This document shows positions 21,786 to 32,098 of a stretch of 64,000 nt of DNA, piece by piece. The position numbers and the translations under genes are program-made. Numbering within the stretch: position 1 is the stretch's first letter; each line of letters opens with the position of its first letter. The notes under the pieces were generated by a model. That model saw only the letters and a program-made list of their open reading frames with translations. It made no database searches and was not told where the DNA came from. Location: positions 434,001-498,000 of the forward strand of contig CP053170.1 in the NCBI GenBank assembly GCA_014607495.2. Direction: 5' to 3'. The DNA is from Carposina sasakii (taxonomy: Eukaryota > Arthropoda > Insecta > Lepidoptera > Carposinidae).

Positions 21786-22361
21786 ATAATAAAATGTATG
21801 AATCGTAAAAAAAACTTCTGTATAATGTTGCAAAGAAGGGATATCTTTTTTCGATTACATATGTACTTTTTGTTTGGAAAAGGCTTAAATAACCCCGTCA
21901 AAATCAAGGCGATTCTCAACATCATCGGTACCTTCTTTATACTTAAGTAAAAATACGACAGAATTTTATTGTACTAAGTGAGAGTTTAACCTTATTCGAG
22001 GTTGAAAAGCGCATTGAGTTTGACTTAAAATATGGGCATTCGTGTTTTATAGAGTTAATTACTCTATTTATGTACCTTAGAATTTCATGTTTGGGTGTAC
22101 GAGTATATTGTTTTCTTTTTTCAGGGCAGTCAGCAATTCAAAAATGGTCGTATATTTTGATATCGACAAGTTTATTGATAACAATGATTTTTATTTTTTT
22201 ATTTTTATACATTTCTTAAAGAAAATTTTGCCTGGCCCTGGTTGTCAACACATTTCGTATTATCATAGCTATGTTTATGTTTCGGTTGCGGAAGTTCTAC
22301 AGAAAACGCGTTGCGTGTAATGCCATCTCATTTTGAAAAGAGAAGATTTTAATTTAATTTT
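21786..22361. other. Non-coding spacer between two LINE fragments
   Basis: AT-rich with short frames only. Nothing recognised. Confidence 0.4.
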
Positions 22362-23462
22362 TTATTTTATTTTGGCAACACAGTCATTAAGTACGAATTC
22401 ATTATTGCACATGACAAGTGCCCGACAAATGAAACAGTTCTGGGTGTATTTTTTGTTGCGGCGAGGTGGAACAAATATATTATTAGGTGTAGAACGTGAG
22501 GAACGTACAGGAAGGCGCATGCGAGCAATAAACGATACTTGTGACAGGAGACTTGGCGAATCTATAAATGAATTCAGAATTTTATATAGGAAACACATAT
22601 ATAGGAGTTTACGATGGTTGAGCAGACTAGAAAGTTTGTAAAGATTGATGGATTCTTCATAAGTATTATTCCAGCAGTGATTTTTATAGTTTAAAGTCTT
22701 TATAAATTTCTTTTGTACTCTTTCTATTCGATCTATATGGCATTGATAATTCGGGCTCCAAACAACACTAGCAAACTCTAACACTGATCTGACAAATGAG
22801 AAGTAAAGAATTTTTATGGTAGTTGTTTTACTAAATGTTTGAGTTACTCTTATTATGAAACCCAAACTTTTAAAAGCTTTTTTGACAATAAAATCTATGT
22901 GAGTGTTAAAAGAAACTTTACTATCCATAACAACTCCAAGGTCTCTTACATTAAAAACGCGTTTAATATTTCTATTATAGAGTGTGTAGTTGTAGTTAAC
23001 AACATTTTTAGTTTTACGAGTATATGTGATAATATGACATTTTTCAGTGTTAAGAAATAGCTGATTCAGAGAGCAAAAGTGTGTGAGGCTATCAAGATCC
23101 GATTGTAGATCAATACAATCATTATAGTTTTTTATGACTTTAGATATTTTTGTATCGTCTGCATATAATAATTGATTTGAGAACTTAAGATTTTTCCCTA
23201 TATCATTTATATAGATTGTGAATAATACAAGACCTAAGTGGGAACCTTGTGGTATTCCCGAGGGTATCTTCAAGAAGCTTGAACAATATCCCTTAAGGCA
23301 AACTGCTTGACTACGATTCCTGATATAAGAATCAATCCATCGCAGAAGGTTGCCATGTACACCGGCTTCAAATAGTTTATCAATAAGTAAATCGTAATTA
23401 ATTTTATCAAAAGCTTTGGAGAAGTCGGTGTAGACGACATCCACCTGCAAATTCCTGTCCAT
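22362..23462 (-). mobile_element. CR1/jockey-like LINE reverse transcriptase, 5'-truncated
   Basis: An uninterrupted 366-residue minus-strand frame covering most of a LINE reverse transcriptase and its C-terminal domain. Visible: VDVVYTDFSKAFDKINYDLL (palm), IPSGIPQGSHLGLVLF, LLYADDTKIS (catalytic YADD), LGVVMDSKVSFNTHIDF and LEFASVVWSPNYQ. The N-terminal endonuclease and first reverse transcriptase motifs are absent, so it cannot retrotranspose. The open frame suggests a fairly young insertion. It is related to the fragment at 2095-2956. Clade assignment between CR1, Daphne-like and jockey is uncertain. Confidence 0.88.
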
Positions 23463-24904
23463 TGCTGTGAAGATGTGAAGTATTTAATGAAAAGCAATTG
23501 GTTTTGGGGTAAATCATGCAATTAGTTTAACGTGTATGATCACTATCCTGATGATAAATGCGAGCTCTGCAATAGTTGTACTTGTCTGTCTCTTCTATTA
23601 TCATATTAACAGTACAGTAAAGTCTTTAAACTAAGGCGGCTGTCCCAAAAAAAAACACAGAATTCCGTTTTTGTGAAAATACTGTTTATCCCAATTTTGG
23701 GTATTCTGTTTGCAACCGTACCTAAATCAAAGATCCGTTTTTTGAAAATGTTTAAAATGGCAAAGATACCAAGGTCCAAAAACACAGAATACGCCATAAA
23801 ATTAGAAATAACCAACTTAAAACAAAGTATCTTACAACAACAAATTGAAAACACCGTGCTTGGACATACAGTGCTTTTACCTTAATTTGGATATACTGTG
23901 TTTAGGGTTGACACCTTTTTTTGAAGGAAAAATAGTATTTTTTTCAAAACATTGCAAAAAATATAGTACTATTGGGAAATTTAAGAAAAAAAATTGTACA
24001 CATTTATTTTTAGTAATGATTTATTTTTCCATGTGTAATTTATTTTTATCCCTTTCGGGAAAGGCTAAGGAAACTAAGGCCAATACTGCCAAGTATACTC
24101 GAAACCATAATAGGGTAGTTTACGGGTTTTTTATTTGTATTTATATCGAAAGATCATAAAATAAAAGAAACATTTGCAAAATAAAAACTTCGCTACCGTG
24201 AAAACTTTCCGGGATATAACCATTTCAAAATCACAATTTTAGACTTGTCAAGAAACGCTCCATACAAACGGCTACTACGATATGACGTCACTCTTTTCCT
24301 AACTTGTATGCGCGTAAAAGAACTTTTGTTCTACAGCTATACTAAATGTTGCGTTTATAAATATGGTCATTAAACAAAAGTTGCTGTAAATAATGCAGGT
24401 GGTCACGTGATATAGTAATTTTCAATGAATTTTTCACATTTGAAAAATGGACTCGCCCACTTAACTTTGAAGGCTTACAACCTAAATTGGATACTTAAGT
24501 GAAATTGTAATTGTACAGATAGGTATGATTTTGATGATTTGTTCTGATAAGCATAAAATCTGATTTAAATTCAAGCATAGGAAACATCCCTATTCGAGAG
24601 ACTAGTTTTACAGTTCATTTTGCACAAATGTTGCCATGGTCGGGATAATGCTGTTCGTATCGATATTTTAAAAATACATATTGGTATTTTACGTATTATA
24701 TATTTTTTTAAATTATCAAATTGTTAATTAATTTAGAGTACAAGGTATAATATTATGTATTTCGGTTCTAGCATGAGCCTTTATTCTTCTTTGGACTATT
24801 TAATTTCTTCTGATTCTGGTAACCCTTTATCTGTCACTTGTCAAACTAGTCTCTCGAATTATGGTTTTTAGTATAGTTTATGTTTACTTGCCGTAACGTG
24901 TGAG
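23463..24904. other. Non-coding, nothing recognised
   Basis: AT-rich. A 70-residue Lys-rich frame at 23673-23885 has no recognised family, and similar words (tttgggtattctg, aacacagaat) recur nearby. No supported gene or element ends. Confidence 0.4.
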
Positions 24905-25316
24905 CAACGAACAACGTGAATGCGTTTCGTTCTGAAATTCGCAACGCTACATTGATAAAAAAAATGCTGCTTACGAAACATTGTTGTCTAAATACAAAGA
25001 GATGTTTCCACGGGCAAGCAAAGATGATGTGAAGAAAAGATTCAACTCTTTGAGAACTAATTACCGAAAGGAGCTCAAGAAACATCTTGAGCAGCCAACT
25101 GTCAGTGCCAGTCATCAACTGTATCTCTAATTGGGGGGTTCGTGAACATCTCATGTCTCCGAACGAAGCATCAATAAAAATCCCAACCGATTTGGATTCA
25201 ACAGAGTCGATGTATGAAGAGGTGGAGTACTTGGAAGATTTAGAACATACACCCACTGATCTTGATACAACGGAATCAGTCTCTAATATAACTACTGAGT
25301 CTATGGCTTCATTGTA
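24905..25316 (+). pseudogene. MADF-domain protein remnant
   Basis: The frame at 24905-25130 includes YETLLSKYKEMFP, SKDDVKKRFNSLRTNYRK and ELKKHLEQ, matching the second half of a MADF DNA-binding domain. A frame change then leads to an acidic stretch (DSTESMYEEVEYLEDLEHTP, 25197-25256) that could be the linker before a BESS motif. The start of the MADF domain is absent. MADF proteins occur both as host regulators and as Harbinger partners, and this copy cannot be assigned to either. Confidence 0.6.
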
Positions 25317-25600
25317 AGAGTGGCAAAAAATTTTCGATCCGTACATTCCCTTAAATTACTTTATGCTACATACGTCCGTTCAAAATCGTACAGATATTGT
25401 TTCTGAGTCGCATCATTTGTTGCAGAGCTTAGGAGGGTCATATCTGGGGGAGAAGCCATATTCTAGTTCTGGTCCGGACGTTTATTTGGGTGTTCAAGTA
25501 GCATTTATTAAAACAATATGTGGCATTTTGAAATACTTTACGATTGTATTAAAAAGTGATGCTTGTGGGCCGATTTACAATTTACAGTTTACAAACACAA

Positions 25601-25604
<4 letters not shown>

Positions 25605-25639
<35 letters not shown>
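25605..25639. repeat. (CA)n microsatellite
   Basis: About 17 uninterrupted CA units. It gives a spurious Thr-His frame. Confidence 0.95.
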
Positions 25640-25641
<2 letters not shown>

Positions 25642-25882
25642 TATACACAGTCGTACACTACTCACTCACAAATTGATATAATTTGTTGTTTATTTTAAGT
25701 ATTTTATGGTTACCTAATTGTTTATGTAAGATGTTTTTTAGATGTTTTTTATTGTAAGATGTTTTCTCACGTTTGTAAATGAGCTGTAGAACATTGCAAT
25801 TGGCTTTAGTTAAGTATTAGGCTGGATCTGTAACATGTACTATGCTGTATGTTCTTTAAATAAATAAATAAATAAATAATAA
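25640..25882 (+). mobile_element. Probable LINE 3' UTR with AAAT tail
   Basis: No coding sequence. The segment ends in aaataaataaataaataaataat (25858-25881), a simple-repeat tail of the type left by LINEs. Internal direct repeats of agatgtttttt occur at about 25729-25765. The parent family is unknown. Confidence 0.45.
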
Positions 25883-26309
25883 TACACACTGGCGGTCACC
25901 GTTTTTCACACCAAAATGCGTCACCAAATAAATTAAGTATGACACGAAAAAGAATTGATTGAATTTACTTTACTACCTACTTTGAATTTTATTTTAATTA
26001 TTTTTTTGTATGAAAACGAGTAGCGAGTATCAGCTTCAGCTGTAGTATGACGAATGCCTGGTGCCTTATAGCCTTGCCTTCTGCCCTCACGGAGTACACA
26101 ATTTAATAAAAATCCGGAGAACACAATAGACTAGTTGACTAAATATCAAATATTGGTTAATAATATTCGATGATTATTTTACGCAAATAATGCAATATTT
26201 ATTATGCATTTAAAAATACTTTTAAATTTCTCCGCGAAAACGCTCAAAACTTTTGCATACGGAGAGTGTTAATGTTTAATAATTAAAAATTAATCCCCCG
26301 TATTATAAG
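25883..26309. other. Non-coding spacer
   Basis: AT-rich, nothing recognised before the THAP exon. Confidence 0.4.
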
Positions 26310-26380
26310 AGCTGTGTAGTGCCCAAGTGTACAAGCTTAAGTATAAAAATGCCAAACAAATTATTTATATATGCTCCAAG

Positions 26381-26412
26381 CATGAACGTAAGAAGTTTTT
26401 TATACGTTCATG
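26381..26412. mobile_element. 32-bp palindromic insertion with 8-bp duplication
   Basis: A 32-bp insert starting CATGAACGTA and ending TACGTTCATG (10-bp inverted ends). It is bounded by the 8-bp direct repeat GCTCCAAG (26373-26380 and 26413-26420). It adds 40 bp to the THAP exon and shifts its frame. An 8-bp duplication is the hAT signature, so this may be an extreme internal-deletion MITE or an excision remnant. Confidence 0.7.
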
Positions 26413-27092
26413 GCTCCAAGCAATCCACAAATGCGAAAAAAGTGGCTAAAACTGGCAAGGAGGAATGATGCTCACTGTTTATCAACAAAATCAGGAATGT
26501 ATTTTTGTGAAGATCATTTTGATGTAAGTATTTAACACAGCATAATCTGGGTAATGTAAATGTAAACAAAAACTGATAAATATTGCTCAAGAATAGTGAT
26601 AAAACTGCTTACTAACACGCTATTGAAGTTAGGTAATTTCTATTCATTTTCTGATTTTGATTAAGTACTTATATGTGTTATGTAAATTGTGCTAACACAC
26701 TCCTTTTATTGTTCTAGTTGCCAAATGATATGCTTAATTATACTGAGTATCATATTATGGGAAAAATATCACAAGTGCGCCTAAAACCCGGATGTACTCC
26801 AAGTAAATTTGGATGTCAAGAGGATAGAATAAAACGGACATGCAGCAGCACAGAACGATCCTACATATTAAAGAAAAAAAGAATGAGAACAAAAGCAGAG
26901 TGTCTGAATGAATTAGAAGAAAATTGCAAACCAAGTTCATCTCTCAAAGATACTACTCATACAAGTTCAGGTACGTACAGATGTACCTACTCTTAGTAGT
27001 TCTGTACGTTCGGGCAACAATGTTTTTCACCTTTTTTACATTGCTGCAAACATGAAACTAACTCATTTGGCGAATTGGTGACATATTGAGGA

Positions 27093-27363
27093 CTAGTGGC
27101 CGCCCGCGAATCCGTCCGCGTGGACTACAGAAAAAACAAAATGTCGAAATTATCCGGGATAAAAGTAGCCTATATGTTAAGTGGGACCTGTCACAATATA
27201 TTCCTGAAAACTGCATCGAAATCGGTTCAGCCGTTTCTGAGATTAGGTGCACAAACGCACAGACAAACAGACAAAAATTCCAAAAATCATTGTTTTGGGT
27301 ACTATTGCACTGATAAAGGTATTTATAATATTTTTTCTTATATATCTTCCATGTACAGACAGC
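27093..27363 (-). mobile_element. Helitron 3' fragment
   Basis: Reverse complement of the 3' end of the Helitron at 45518-52002 (compare 51722-52002). On the minus strand it ends with a GC hairpin (ccacgcggacg / ccgcg) and CTAG followed by T, the Helitron 3' signature. It contains ctcagaaacggctgaaccga and about 270 bp in common with the full copy. It lies in an intron of the THAP remnant and is 5'-truncated. Confidence 0.8.
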
Positions 27364-28023
27364 GAACGTACACGTGTAAAATCTGGGGAACCATCGATCA
27401 AGGAGACTGATGTAGAAATTAGACGTATCGAGAAATAGACGAAATGGGAAATACGAGTGTACGTTGTGATAAAATTGACTTAGTGAAAACCGATTTGGAA
27501 AGTGGACCTATGATTCCAGAAGGATTTCCTTGGCAGTCCGCGGCTGAAAAAGGTTAGGAACTGCTGGTCTACAACCATTGGACATATAATTTATTAAACC
27601 TCTTTCAACATATAACACAGAAGCCGCAAATAATTGGATGAGGATCAATTCAGGAAGCGTAATAACTCAGTTTCAGGTGGCGGAGTCAGTCGGCAAAGCC
27701 TTTGAGAAAGCTGCAACTCTTACAACAGCTTACGACGCATTCCAAGCCACTGGAATCTGGCCAATAAATCGCGACGTATTCACAGAAGCTGAATTTTTAG
27801 CAAGAGGTAAGCCAAATCGTTGATGATATAAATTTCTTAAGTAACCAGGTTAGCTGGTAGAGAATACCTTGCAAGGCATTAAACTCGCCCTTGTACATAA
27901 TGTTTTCGAAGTACAATAAAGAATGATTCTCAGTCTTCAACGTCTGGGGTTACATTACAACCTTCTTCATCTATGACTAATGAAACATTGGCTAATATGA
28001 TCCCGCAACCACCAACAATTGTA

Positions 28024-29282
28024 CAGTCTGTTTGACAAGAGCGTGTACGGCAAAACTTTTTTTTTAGGTATCGCTAGAAGCTTGGTTGAGAATTGGGCAG
28101 GTAGCTAGCCCCTTCCCCTCAGATGCTTTGTGTATAGTCTCAGTTGTCGTTCGATCTTTGTCAGAGAAGGACGTATTTCGCCATGAGCGCTACGTACGCA
28201 TCACGTTATGAAGCAGTGTTTTTGTGTTTGCACCCAAAAGGACCCAAAATGTCATACGCAGCCGCTGCAAAATACATGAAAAAGACAAAGACATTTGTTT
28301 GTAAGTGGGTGAAACGCTATTCCGAAGTAAAAAATGTCGACGATCTGCCTAATCGTGGCTCTACGCAAAAAACAACGAAAAAGGAGGACAAAATGATTTT
28401 ACGAGTATTCGAGAAGAATTCTCGCCTATCGTTAAGTGGTGGCCAAGTGGTTTTGCTTAAAAAGGGCCTTAATGTGTCATGTGATACTATAAGAAGACGT
28501 TTACTGGCTCATGATGTAAAATTTCGTAGCATAATAAAGAAACCGCTACTTTCGGAAAATCATGTTAAAAAGAGACTCACTTGGGCGCAGGAAAATTTGG
28601 ACCGGGATTGGGACAATGTAATTTTTTCGGACGAAGCTTCTTTTTGGGCACGTTCTTCTGTCACTCATACCTGGTGTACCCACGCCAATAAATTCATCCA
28701 GCGGACGGTCAAACATCCGGTGAAGGTGCACGTTTGGGGTTGTTTTACAAAACAGGGATTTGGTACCTTGCACATATTTACAGGTAATTTAAATGCAGCT
28801 AAAATGGTCAAAATATATCAAATGGCTTTATTACCATCTGCTCAAAAGTGGTTTAGAAGGAAAAACATATATTGGTTACTGCAAGAAGACAATGACCCGA
28901 AACATCGGAGTCGTCTTTGTACAGCGTGGAAACAAGAAAATGACGTTGAAGTACTAGATTGGCCATCACAGTCGTCGGATGCAAATCCAATAGAAAATGT
29001 TTGGGCACTCATGAAGTTGAAGCTTCGAGAAAAGCAGATCTGGACTTTAAAACGATTAGTTCGTGAAATTAGACTTATTTGGAGGTCTTTGTCCCTGGAT
29101 TATGCAATAAAATTAGTAGAAAGTATGCCTCGAAGACTCCAGTCAATTATTGATAATGGAGGCGACTGGACAAGTTAATAAAGCATCATTGTCTATATCA
29201 TGTATAATGAGTGTATTTTTTTCTATTTTTTATCCCAATTCATTCCCGAGCTTTGCCGTACACGCTCTTGTCAAACAGACTG
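28024..29282 (+). mobile_element. Complete Tc1-like element
   Basis: 1259 bp. The left end starts CAGTCTGTTTGACAAGAGCG at 28024. The right end (29252-29282) is its exact reverse complement over 31 bp. Both sides have TA, the Tc1/mariner target. It holds one intact transposase gene. It was inserted into the linker of a pogo-like transposase remnant. Confidence 0.95.
28183..29178 (+). CDS. Tc1-like transposase, DD34E, intact
   Basis: 331 residues from the ATG at 28183; the frame is open a further 13 codons upstream without ATG. The N-terminal paired-like HTH region (AAAKYMKKTKTFVCKWVKRY) and a second HTH (GLNVSCDTIRRRLLAHDV) precede the catalytic core. Catalytic residues: D150 in FSDEASF, D236 in QEDNDPKH and E271 in SSDANPIENVW. 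Spacing between the last two is 34. The enzyme cuts and pastes its own element at TA sites. With both TIRs perfect and no lesion visible, this copy may be active or only recently silenced. Confidence 0.92.
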   Translation: MSATYASRYEAVFLCLHPKGPKMSYAAAAKYMKKTKTFVCKWVKRYSEVKNVDDLPNRGSTQKTTKKEDKMILRVFEKNSRLSLSGGQVVLLKKGLNVSCDTIRRRLLAHDVKFRSIIKKPLLSENHVKKRLTWAQENLDRDWDNVIFSDEASFWARSSVTHTWCTHANKFIQRTVKHPVKVHVWGCFTKQGFGTLHIFTGNLNAAKMVKIYQMALLPSAQKWFRRKNIYWLLQEDNDPKHRSRLCTAWKQENDVEVLDWPSQSSDANPIENVWALMKLKLREKQIWTLKRLVREIRLIWRSLSLDYAIKLVESMPRRLQSIIDNGGDWTS

Positions 29283-30101
29283 TATAAAACACAACAATCC
29301 ACATCTACAAAAAAAATACACCAGTCATTGATAATCCTCAGACGTCTAGAATTCAGACGGAATCTGTTTCCAAAAACATCAAAAATAAAGAGATCAACTG
29401 TTAAACGAGGAAAGACAGTTGTACTGACTTCATCTCCATACCGTAAGGAACTAACTGAGTCAACATCAAATATTAAAGTGGATAAGATAAACAAAAAAAA
29501 ACATTTTGTGATGCCAAACAAATTAAATAAAGAAAGGCAAAGGAAATAATAGATTCCTCAAAAAAAAAGAAAATGAAGATGCTCAGTGTTTTTATTGCTC
29601 ACACCTGTATTCAGTACTGTCTTCAGTGCTGAGACAGAAGCCGAGCTAGCAAACTTGGTAAAGAAAATAGAAAATATTTTTTATGGTTGCACTGCTAATC
29701 AAATTAGAAAAGTGGCTTTCATATGTTTCCAATTCAATTTATAATACTACACGAGACTTCTCATCTACCATTCACCCATCTAGAGGAAAAGCAGAGATGG
29801 AAATAGACCAAGAGAGGCATTTATGTACTGAAACACTGCAAAAGAATATAAATAAACCAGTAACGCAATTTTTTAAGGATGCTGTACCTACAAAATCTTG
29901 TTAATAAAGGAATAGATTTAATTACTCGTTTATCTCAATTTGATATCAAGAAACAACTTTACAAACTTAGAAACGAATCACAAGGTGCTAAAAACTTAAC
30001 TTCAATAAAGCCTGTGATCTGATATACCAAAAATATATGAAAATTTATTGTTTGCGGAATTAAAAAAAAAAAGAAGTGTTTCCTTATTTTCGGAAAAAAG
30101 C

Positions 30102-31151
30102 TGTAACGCGGCGTATTCCAAGGGATGAATTTGGGGTACGCCGGGCTACTCCCTATGACCCAGCCGGGGGGCTAGATTAGGGATTTCTGAGTGAACAGAG
30201 TTTGGGAGTCGGGATAGTGAGAGAAACACACGATACACATTCATTTACGTATAATCTTACTTTAGTTAGAGATCATCTGATACATAAGGTTACGTCAGTC
30301 ACGGGACCTGACTATGGACGCGGTTTGTAACACTAGATTTAGTTAACAGGCGGAAGGCCAGACTAGACGAGAATTGCGGAGGGCAAGCTACAGGTTTATA
30401 ATTACAATCACTTAGGTACATCCACTTATTCACGATCTAGACTATACCTAGCTTAGGGAAGTATCGGACTTCCCTCGGGAAACTAACTGGCGGGCTCGGT
30501 CGCGGTACGAGCGGAATAACGGGATATACGCGGCGGGAGCGCGAGTTGGATGAGCGTCTACGGCGCGGGTATGAAACGTCCTGTCCACGGCTATGCCTGA
30601 CGGTCAGAGAACCTGACACGATCTTTACCCGAATCAAAGGTTCGCCTGACAGTCAGACGGCGTGGACTCGGTTATTCCGAGGACGTGCAAAAAGCGGGAA
30701 TGCACCTTCGGCGTCGGTGACCCGTATCGCGGAACGTCCTGCACTAGTTGGATCTAATGGTTTCGGGGTCCTGACACGATCTTTACCCGAATCAAAGGTC
30801 CCTTTAACAACTAGACGACTAGGGCTTTGCACCTGGCAAATTGAGGACGTGGGCATTCACCTCCGGTAGCTGACGCGGACGTGCAGAGGGCACTAACCAC
30901 CGAACGTGAATGCTTGGCGCGCGGCTTTTCCAACTAGTTTTATTGCTTCGTTGGCGGCGGTCGGTAGCGGGGTGAGCGGGACGCGGTTGTCGCTCACGGG
31001 ATGCGGGAATCGTCCGCGGGATGCGGGAGTCGCTTGCGGGATGCTGGCGGGGCGCGCGGTGTGCGGGCGGTGCTGCGTCCCCTCCGGTCTCTCGCCTCGT
31101 TCGCAGCTGTGACTCTGCAATCTCCCTTGTGACGTCGCTGGTGGCGTCACA
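30102..31151 (-). repeat. 3' LTR (left copy)
   Basis: 1050 bp, plus-strand ends TGTAACGCGG and GGCGTCACA. Very GC-rich in its right half. Apparent open frames inside are identical in both LTR copies and are not genes. Confidence 0.95.
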
Positions 31152-31180
31152 TTCTCCCCCTCGGTGCGGAGATTTTTTCG
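31152..31180 (-). promoter_or_regulatory. Polypurine tract next to the 3' LTR
   Basis: On the minus strand the sequence just before the LTR reads CACCGAGGGGGAGAA, a plausible plus-strand priming tract. Confidence 0.7.
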
Positions 31181-31199
31181 TATCTGGAAAAAATCACAC

Positions 31200-32098
31200 G
31201 TTAAAACCTATTAACTTGTAAGAAACCCCCCTGCCTAACTTCGTCAAGTGTCGGCCGGTTTCCCCCCCAAAATAGTATTGCGGACCTACTTTATTCCCGG
31301 CGGAATCTATTCAAAAATCAAATCAAAATTTCAAAAACCTAATACATACTACTATTTCCCTACGGCCGTATGTACTATTAATAGACGTAATACTATTTAT
31401 CTATGTCTATTTAAAATTACGCTATAATTTAAAAATCCTAACTTCGAGCTAATGACTTGTGCCCAACCGGCTTGGGTCCGTGCGGTCGTCGACGATCTAT
31501 TGTTCTCTTATCTAGGAATGTTGTTTGCTATCTGTGTTGTTACTATGCGGATTTATCGTCAGGGCTGGCGATTTCGGGATTTATTATGTTTGAATAGTTT
31601 TATAAATTATATTCTACTAATTATCTTTTAATCGTTATCTGGTATTGTTATTTCATTGTTTTGATTTATCTGGTTTCTTTTTATTATCTGGTTTTATTAT
31701 TTATTTACTTTTTATGCTGGTAATATTCTTATATTATTATTTTTATATTTGTTTTTCTTGTTATGTATGATACATATCTAGTTTTCTTATTTTATTTAAA
31801 AATTGTTTTTAATTTTATTTTCGGTTTATTATTTATTTGGTATTATTATTTATTTGTTTTGTTATTTACTATTATTTGATTATTTTTTTTGTTTTATTTA
31901 TTATTATCTCTTCTTTTGTTTGTTGTACTTTTCGTGTGATATACAATATTTTTTTTTTTATATCTTTTTTTTTATATCTTTTTTTTTTTTTTTTTTTGGA
32001 AGTATATTTTTTCTTTCAATTGTACCTCTGGTTTTTTTTTTATATTTTGTTTTACATTTTTTTTGTACTTTTTTTTTTCAAACAAAAGAAGAGTTATT
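31200..32098 (-). other. 3' non-coding region of the LTR element
   Basis: Between the stop of the 748-aa frame and the polypurine tract. It contains very long T runs on the plus strand (31890-32090). Plus-strand Phe-rich frames here are composition artefacts. Confidence 0.7.

Larger units (their letters stand above)
26310..27560 (+). pseudogene. THAP zinc-finger protein gene remnant
   Basis: Exon 1 26310-26523 encodes SCVVPKCTSLSIKMPNKLF and, after a 40-bp frame-breaking insertion, WLKLARRNDAHCLS and YFCEDHFD. This is the C2CH THAP pattern with its conserved W and C-x2-H-F. Exon 2 26718-26970 encodes LPNDMLNYTEYHIMGKISQV and KPGCTPSKFGCQEDRIKRTC. Splice signals GTAAGT, TTCTAG and GTACGT are present. 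Another exon-like stretch at 27360-27437 reads RVKSGEPSIKETDVEIRR. A Helitron 3' end lies in the intron between. No start codon was found, and the frameshift makes it a pseudogene. Confidence 0.75.
27600..29640 (+). pseudogene. Pogo-like transposase remnant interrupted by Tc1
   Basis: The left part (27630-28021) encodes GSVITQFQVAESVGKAFEKA and TAYDAFQATGIWPINRDVF, matching the C-terminal end of a pogo/Tigger DDE_1 domain and resembling SGAYMKAAT...GLYPTDR in the intact copy at 52297-54297. It then has a Ser/Pro linker (SSTSGVTLQPSSS). After the Tc1 element, the frame at 29283-29549 encodes VKRGKTVVLTSSPYRKELT. A Cys-rich stretch near 29577 (CFYCSHLYS) suggests the start of a PHD finger. The N-terminal half is missing, and splice-like donors may indicate introns. 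Confidence 0.65.

Noticed and set aside
23606..23890. 70-residue Lys-rich frame as a small gene
   Set aside because: No start context, no family, and the surrounding sequence is AT-rich with short repeated words; chance cannot be excluded.
24846..25346. 166-residue minus-strand frame
   Set aside because: Antisense to the MADF remnant, with no recognisable domain.
30437..31221. Open frames in the GC-rich left LTR, repeated at 34921-35733
   Set aside because: Identical frames occur in both LTR copies and on both strands; they come from GC-rich LTR sequence, not genes.
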